Part shown: piece after piece, positions 13,983 through 17,042 of the stretch
Layout: each line of letters starts with the position of its first letter
Numbering within the stretch: the stretch's first letter is position 1
Translations under genes and position numbers: made by a program
From: Caulobacteraceae bacterium UBA5005
Lineage (GTDB): Bacteria > Pseudomonadota > Alphaproteobacteria > Caulobacterales > Caulobacteraceae
Assembly (NCBI GenBank): GCA_002398405.1
Contig: DGYN01000099.1
Location: 1 to 17,042, forward strand
Length of the DNA stretch: 17,042 nt
Direction: 5' to 3'
The notes under the pieces: generated by a model
Told to the model about the DNA's origin: nothing
Databases searched by the model: none
Seen by the model: only the letters and a program-made list of their open reading frames with translations

Positions 13983-15182
13983 ATGAACATCCACGAACAC
14001 CAGGCCAAGGACGTCCTGCGCGAGTTCGGCGTTCCGCTGCTCGGCGGCGGCGCGGCCTTCACGCCGGACGAAGCGGTCAAGGTGGCCCAGGGCCTCGGCG
14101 GCTCGGTCTTCGTGGTCAAGTCCCAGATCCACGCCGGCGGCCGCGGCAAGGGCCGCTTCGAGGGCCTGGGACCCGACGCCAAGGGCGGGGTCCGCGTCGT
14201 CAAATCGATCGAGGATGTCCGCAGCAACGCTGAGGAGATGCTCGGCCGCGTGCTCGTCACCCTGCAGACCGGCCCCAAGGGCAAGCAGGTCAACCGCCTG
14301 TTCATCGAGGCCGGCGCCCAGATCAGCCGCGAGCTTTACCTCTCCATGCTGGTCGATCGCGAAACCAGCCGCGTCGCCGTCGTCGCCTCCACCGAAGGCG
14401 GCATGAACATCGAGGAGGTCGCCCACGACACCCCCGAAAAGATCATCACCATCCAGATTGACCCGGTGACCGGGGTCTCGGCCCACCATGGCCGCTCGCT
14501 GGCCAAGGCCCTGAAGCTCGAGGGCGACCTCGCCAAACAGGCCGGCAAGCTGCTTACCCAGCTCTATGCGGCCTTCGTCGGCAAGGACATGGCCATGCTG
14601 GAGATCAACCCCCTGATCGTCACCGGCGAGGACAAACTGGTGGTTCTCGACGCCAAGGTCTCTTTCGACAGCAACGCCCTCTTCCGCCATCCCGACGTCG
14701 TCGCCCTGCGCGACGAGACCGAGGAAGACCCCAAGGAGATCGAGGCCCACAACTACGACCTTTCCTACATCGCGCTGGACGGCGAGATCGGCTGCATGGT
14801 CAACGGCGCGGGCCTGGCCATGGCGACCATGGACATCATCAAGCTCTACGGCGCCGAGCCCGCCAACTTCCTCGACGTCGGCGGCGGCGCCTCCAAGGAA
14901 AAGGTTGAGGCGGCCTTCAAGATCATCACCGCCGACCCCAACGTCAAAGGCATTCTGGTCAACATCTTCGGTGGCATCATGCGCTGCGACATCATCGCCG
15001 AGGGCGTTGTCGCCGCGGTGCGCGACATGGGCCTGAACGTGCCCCTGGTCGTCCGCCTCGAAGGCACCAATGTCGATGAGGGCAAGAGGATCATCAACGA
15101 GAGCGGCCTCAACGTCATCGCCGCCAACGACCTTTCCGACGGCGCCGAGAAGATCGTCGCGGCGGTGCGCGGCGCGGCCTAA
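13983..15182 (+). CDS. sucC: Succinyl-CoA synthetase, beta subunit
   Basis: A 399-residue subunit of the TCA-cycle enzyme that interconverts succinyl-CoA and succinate with nucleotide triphosphate formation. The N-terminal ATP-grasp domain starts MNIHEHQAKD. KSQIHAGGRGKG (46-57) binds nucleotide, EINPL (207-211) holds metal-site residues, and NGAGLAMATMD (274-284) with NIFGGIMRCD (327-336) form the C-terminal ligase domain. The length is normal. GAGGGG at 13971-13976 lies 6 bases before the ATG. The usual downstream partner sucD does not follow directly: two other genes and about 1.55 kb intervene. The usual alphaproteobacterial mdh is also not upstream; msrA is. Confidence 0.97.
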   Translation: MNIHEHQAKDVLREFGVPLLGGGAAFTPDEAVKVAQGLGGSVFVVKSQIHAGGRGKGRFEGLGPDAKGGVRVVKSIEDVRSNAEEMLGRVLVTLQTGPKGKQVNRLFIEAGAQISRELYLSMLVDRETSRVAVVASTEGGMNIEEVAHDTPEKIITIQIDPVTGVSAHHGRSLAKALKLEGDLAKQAGKLLTQLYAAFVGKDMAMLEINPLIVTGEDKLVVLDAKVSFDSNALFRHPDVVALRDETEEDPKEIEAHNYDLSYIALDGEIGCMVNGAGLAMATMDIIKLYGAEPANFLDVGGGASKEKVEAAFKIITADPNVKGILVNIFGGIMRCDIIAEGVVAAVRDMGLNVPLVVRLEGTNVDEGKRIINESGLNVIAANDLSDGAEKIVAAVRGAA

Positions 15183-15208
15183 CCGGACAACGGTCTAAAA
15201 TCGTCCGG
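15183..15208 (+). terminator. Hairpin directly after sucC, possible weak terminator
   Basis: CCGGAC (15183-15188) and GTCCGG (15203-15208) pair across a 14-base loop starting right after the sucC stop. The following bases, CATTT, give only a short T run. It could be a weak terminator or a 3'-end stabiliser. A second GC stem, CCGCGCG/CGCGCGG at 15214-15220 and 15237-15243, abuts the next gene's Shine-Dalgarno. Confidence 0.4.
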
Positions 15209-15256
15209 CATTTCCGCGCGTGTCTGCGCTAAGCTGCGCGCGGGAGGATAGACGCT

Positions 15257-15787
15257 ATGTATCGACTTGCCCTGATGGCGGCGCTCGCCGCCACGCCGGC
15301 CGCCGCCGCGGACTCACCGTTGATGGCCGCGTTCCAGAAGTACTGCGTCGCCACCTCCGGCAGCCTCGACAAGGCCAAGGCCGCGGCCCGGGCGGACGGC
15401 TACGTCGCTCCGCCACCGGCCTTCACTCCGTCCGCGCCGCCGAACATCAAGGAGGCCGAGGTCCTGTGGAAACCCGTCGAGGGCGCGGCGACCTTCCTGA
15501 TGACCGGGTCCAGCACGAACGCGCAGCTGCGCGGTGATTTCTGCAGCGTCTCCGCCTCTCCCGTCCATCCGGGCGCCGCGGCCGAACTCAAGGCCTGGCT
15601 CGGCCTTCCCGCGAGTCTCGACGAGCCGCAGATCATGTTCACCGAGCGCGGAACGACCCGCCGGGTGCTGGGCCGCAACCAGCAGCGCCTGGCCATGGAC
15701 GCCCTGATCGAGGGCGACCTGCGCTCCGTCGCCGTGCGCGACGATCCCCGCGCCACGAGCCTGATCTATATAAAACTGAAGAGATAG
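15257..15787 (+). CDS. Small secreted protein of unknown function
   Basis: A 176-residue protein with a short signal peptide (AAAA near residue 18, then DSPLM). The mature part has FQKYC near its start (Cys30) and a second cysteine at 96 in RGDFCSVSA, so one disulfide is possible. A Pro-rich stretch (about 51-62) and a strand-rich remainder (ATFLMTGSS, QIMFTERGTTRRVLG, SLIYIKLKR) suggest a compact beta-containing periplasmic domain. I do not recognise a named family with confidence. GGAGG at 15243-15247 precedes the ATG by 9 bases. It sits between sucC and the methyltransferase on the same strand and is not expected in a TCA operon. Confidence 0.8.
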   Translation: MYRLALMAALAATPAAAADSPLMAAFQKYCVATSGSLDKAKAAARADGYVAPPPAFTPSAPPNIKEAEVLWKPVEGAATFLMTGSSTNAQLRGDFCSVSASPVHPGAAAELKAWLGLPASLDEPQIMFTERGTTRRVLGRNQQRLAMDALIEGDLRSVAVRDDPRATSLIYIKLKR

Positions 15788-15825
15788 CGCCGCCGCCCTT
15801 TGCGGCGCGCCCGCGCATCGTCCAT

Positions 15826-16632
15826 ATGCGGAACATGACTGCCGAGGCTCTCGCCGAAATCGAACGCGACTGCCCCGCCTGCGGGTCGGCCGGGCATCGC
15901 CCCGTGCCTGAGTATTCGCAAGGCCCCTGGCGCATGGCGGCCTGCACATCCTGCGGCTTTACCTATCTGAAGAACGTCCCCGACTATTCGCGCCTGGTCT
16001 CCGAATTCGCCTGGGAAAAGACCTGGGCGGAAGAAGCCAAGCGCCGCAAATCCGAGCGGTCCGCCTTCCGCGCCGTCGATGCGGCCACAAGCTTCCGCTG
16101 GAAGTTCCGCCGCGACGCGGGCGCGCGCTACTTGAAGGTGTTCGGCGCCGGCCGCGTCCTCGATATCGGCTGCGGCCGGGGCGATTCCCTGCCCGCGCCC
16201 CTGATCCCCTACGGCATCGAGCTTTCCGCCGGCCTGCAGGCCGAGAGCGACCCCAAGTTCCGGGAGCGCGGCGGCTATGTCCTGCTCGGCCCGGCCATCG
16301 AAAAACTCGGCGATTTCGAGGAGGGCTTCTTCGACGGCGTTTTGATGAGCTCGATCCTCGAGCACGACATGAACCCCAGGGGCCTGCTGACCGCGGTGCG
16401 CCGGGTGCTCAAGGACGGCGGCAAGCTCTATTTGAAACTGCCCAATTTCGGGGTCTCCAACCGCCATGTCCGCGGGCCCAAGTGGTGCGGCTTCCGCTAT
16501 CCCGACCACGTCAACTACTTCACCGTTCCCGATCTGGAGCGCATGGCGAAGGATTGCGGCTACGCTTTCACCCAGCTGAACCGCTTCGCCCCCTTCTCCG
16601 ACAACATGCATGTGCTGCTGACCAAGCCGTAG
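15826..16632 (+). CDS. Class I SAM-dependent methyltransferase with N-terminal CxxC pair
   Basis: A 268-residue protein. The N-terminus has CPAC (16-19) and CTSC (40-43), a likely zinc-ribbon-like knuckle seen in methyltransferases of sugar, lipid or natural-product pathways. The Rossmann methyltransferase fold follows: VLDIGCGRGDS (111-121) binds the S-adenosyl group, GVLMSSILEHDMNPRGLL (171-188) carries the post-II/III region, and VLKDGGKLYLKLPNFG (194-209) is the usual motif ahead of the substrate lid. The acceptor substrate cannot be told. No clear Shine-Dalgarno is seen before 15826, and an in-frame ATG at 15835 is a possible alternative start. It lies 38 bp after the secreted protein on the same strand. 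Confidence 0.85.
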   Translation: MRNMTAEALAEIERDCPACGSAGHRPVPEYSQGPWRMAACTSCGFTYLKNVPDYSRLVSEFAWEKTWAEEAKRRKSERSAFRAVDAATSFRWKFRRDAGARYLKVFGAGRVLDIGCGRGDSLPAPLIPYGIELSAGLQAESDPKFRERGGYVLLGPAIEKLGDFEEGFFDGVLMSSILEHDMNPRGLLTAVRRVLKDGGKLYLKLPNFGVSNRHVRGPKWCGFRYPDHVNYFTVPDLERMAKDCGYAFTQLNRFAPFSDNMHVLLTKP

Positions 16633-16678
16633 AAAACGTCAGGTAGACGCTCGTGCACGGTTTTCACCGCCGGTAAGG

Positions 16679-16709
16679 TGCGCTAAGCCCAGCCCGCGCG
16701 AACCGCGCG
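16679..16709 (+). promoter_or_regulatory. Possible sucD promoter/leader: GCTAA box and hairpin
   Basis: The 104-bp gap before sucD contains TGCGCTAAGC at 16679-16688, resembling the GCTANAWC -10 of Caulobacter housekeeping promoters at about half its positions. A perfect hairpin CGCGCG-AAC-CGCGCG lies at 16695-16709. The same ten bases TGCGCTAAGC occur at 15225-15234 ahead of the small secreted protein. The -35 is poor. This is a guess that sucD has its own promoter. Confidence 0.3.
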
Positions 16710-16736
16710 ATCTTACGGGACTAAAGACCACCCAAG

Positions 16737-17042
16737 ATGTCCATCCTCATCGACAAGAACACCAAGGTCATCTGCCAGGGGATCACTGGCTCCCAGGGGA
16801 CCTTCCACACCGAACAGGCCATCGCCTACGGGACCAAGATGGTCGGCGGGGTCACCCCCGGCAAGGGCGGCGGGGTCCACGTGGGCCTGCCGGTGTTCGA
16901 CACGGTCGGGGAAGCGGTGCGCGCCACGGGCGCTGAGGCCAGCGTCATCTATGTCCCGCCGCCCTTCGCCGCCGACTCCATCCTGGAAGCCATCGACGCC
17001 GAAATCCCCCTGATCGTCTGCATCACCGAGGGCATCCCGGTG
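16737..17042 (+). CDS. sucD: Succinyl-CoA synthetase, alpha subunit, 3'-truncated by window edge
   Basis: The first 102 codons of SucD, the CoA-binding and phosphohistidine subunit that pairs with SucC. MSILIDKNTKVICQGITGSQ opens the protein; GITGSQG (15-21) and GVTPGKGG (38-45) are the CoA-binding loops, followed by LPVFDTVGEA and IYVPPPFAADSI. The catalytic histidine lies beyond the window. The Shine-Dalgarno is weak (the region reads ACGGGACTAAAG). It is separated from sucC by two unrelated genes, so coordinate expression would need readthrough or a separate promoter. Confidence 0.95.
   Translation, partial: MSILIDKNTKVICQGITGSQGTFHTEQAIAYGTKMVGGVTPGKGGGVHVGLPVFDTVGEAVRATGAEASVIYVPPPFAADSILEAIDAEIPLIVCITEGIPV

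Overview
This window reads as ordinary chromosome of a high-GC alphaproteobacterium, most likely Caulobacteraceae (a Phenylobacterium- or Caulobacter-like organism). The reasons are: GC content of roughly two thirds, third positions saturated with G/C, a Caulobacterales-type TonB-dependent receptor, an EcfG-type stress promoter, and sucC/sucD of alphaproteobacterial type. The genus is inferred from general resemblance, not from a search. I see no tRNA, rRNA, CRISPR array, prophage or transposase gene.

Layout. Positions 2-2777 (+) hold the end of a phosphotriesterase-like amidohydrolase, an MFS transporter and a DUF4142 lipoprotein with its own EcfG-type promoter. Positions 2791-8773 (-) hold a run that in transcription order is a YCII/DGPF protein, an ECF42-type sigma factor with a C-terminal extension, a secreted protein of unknown function (paralogue 1), a ketopantoate-reductase-like oxidoreductase and a TonB-dependent receptor. 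Between 8774 and 8999 the YCII promoter, which looks like an ECF42 target site, sits beside two head-to-head palindromic repeat units. These end one base before the start codon of a 3-methyladenine DNA glycosylase (9000-9545, +). Next come a 47-residue acidic protein with a terminator, secreted paralogue 2 (+), a cytochrome c'-like protein (-) and secreted paralogue 3 (+). Positions 13222-17042 (+) carry a lipoprotein-type MsrA, sucC, a small secreted protein, a methyltransferase with an N-terminal CxxC pair motif, and the start of sucD.

How the genes fit together. The YCII/ECF42 pair is a recognisable signalling module that probably drives its own promoter. Many of the other products are exported: three paralogous secreted proteins, a periplasmic c-type cytochrome, an outer-membrane receptor, two predicted lipoproteins (one a methionine sulfoxide reductase) and a small periplasmic protein. 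The three paralogues share a conserved C-terminal half and one invariant cysteine pair, and differ in a Gly/Arg-rich linker and in an extra cysteine pair. Their function is unknown, and they are the least explained protein content here. The other points of interest are the palindromic repeat pair, with base-pair-preserving stem changes, at the glycosylase start, and the separation of sucC from sucD by two unrelated genes.
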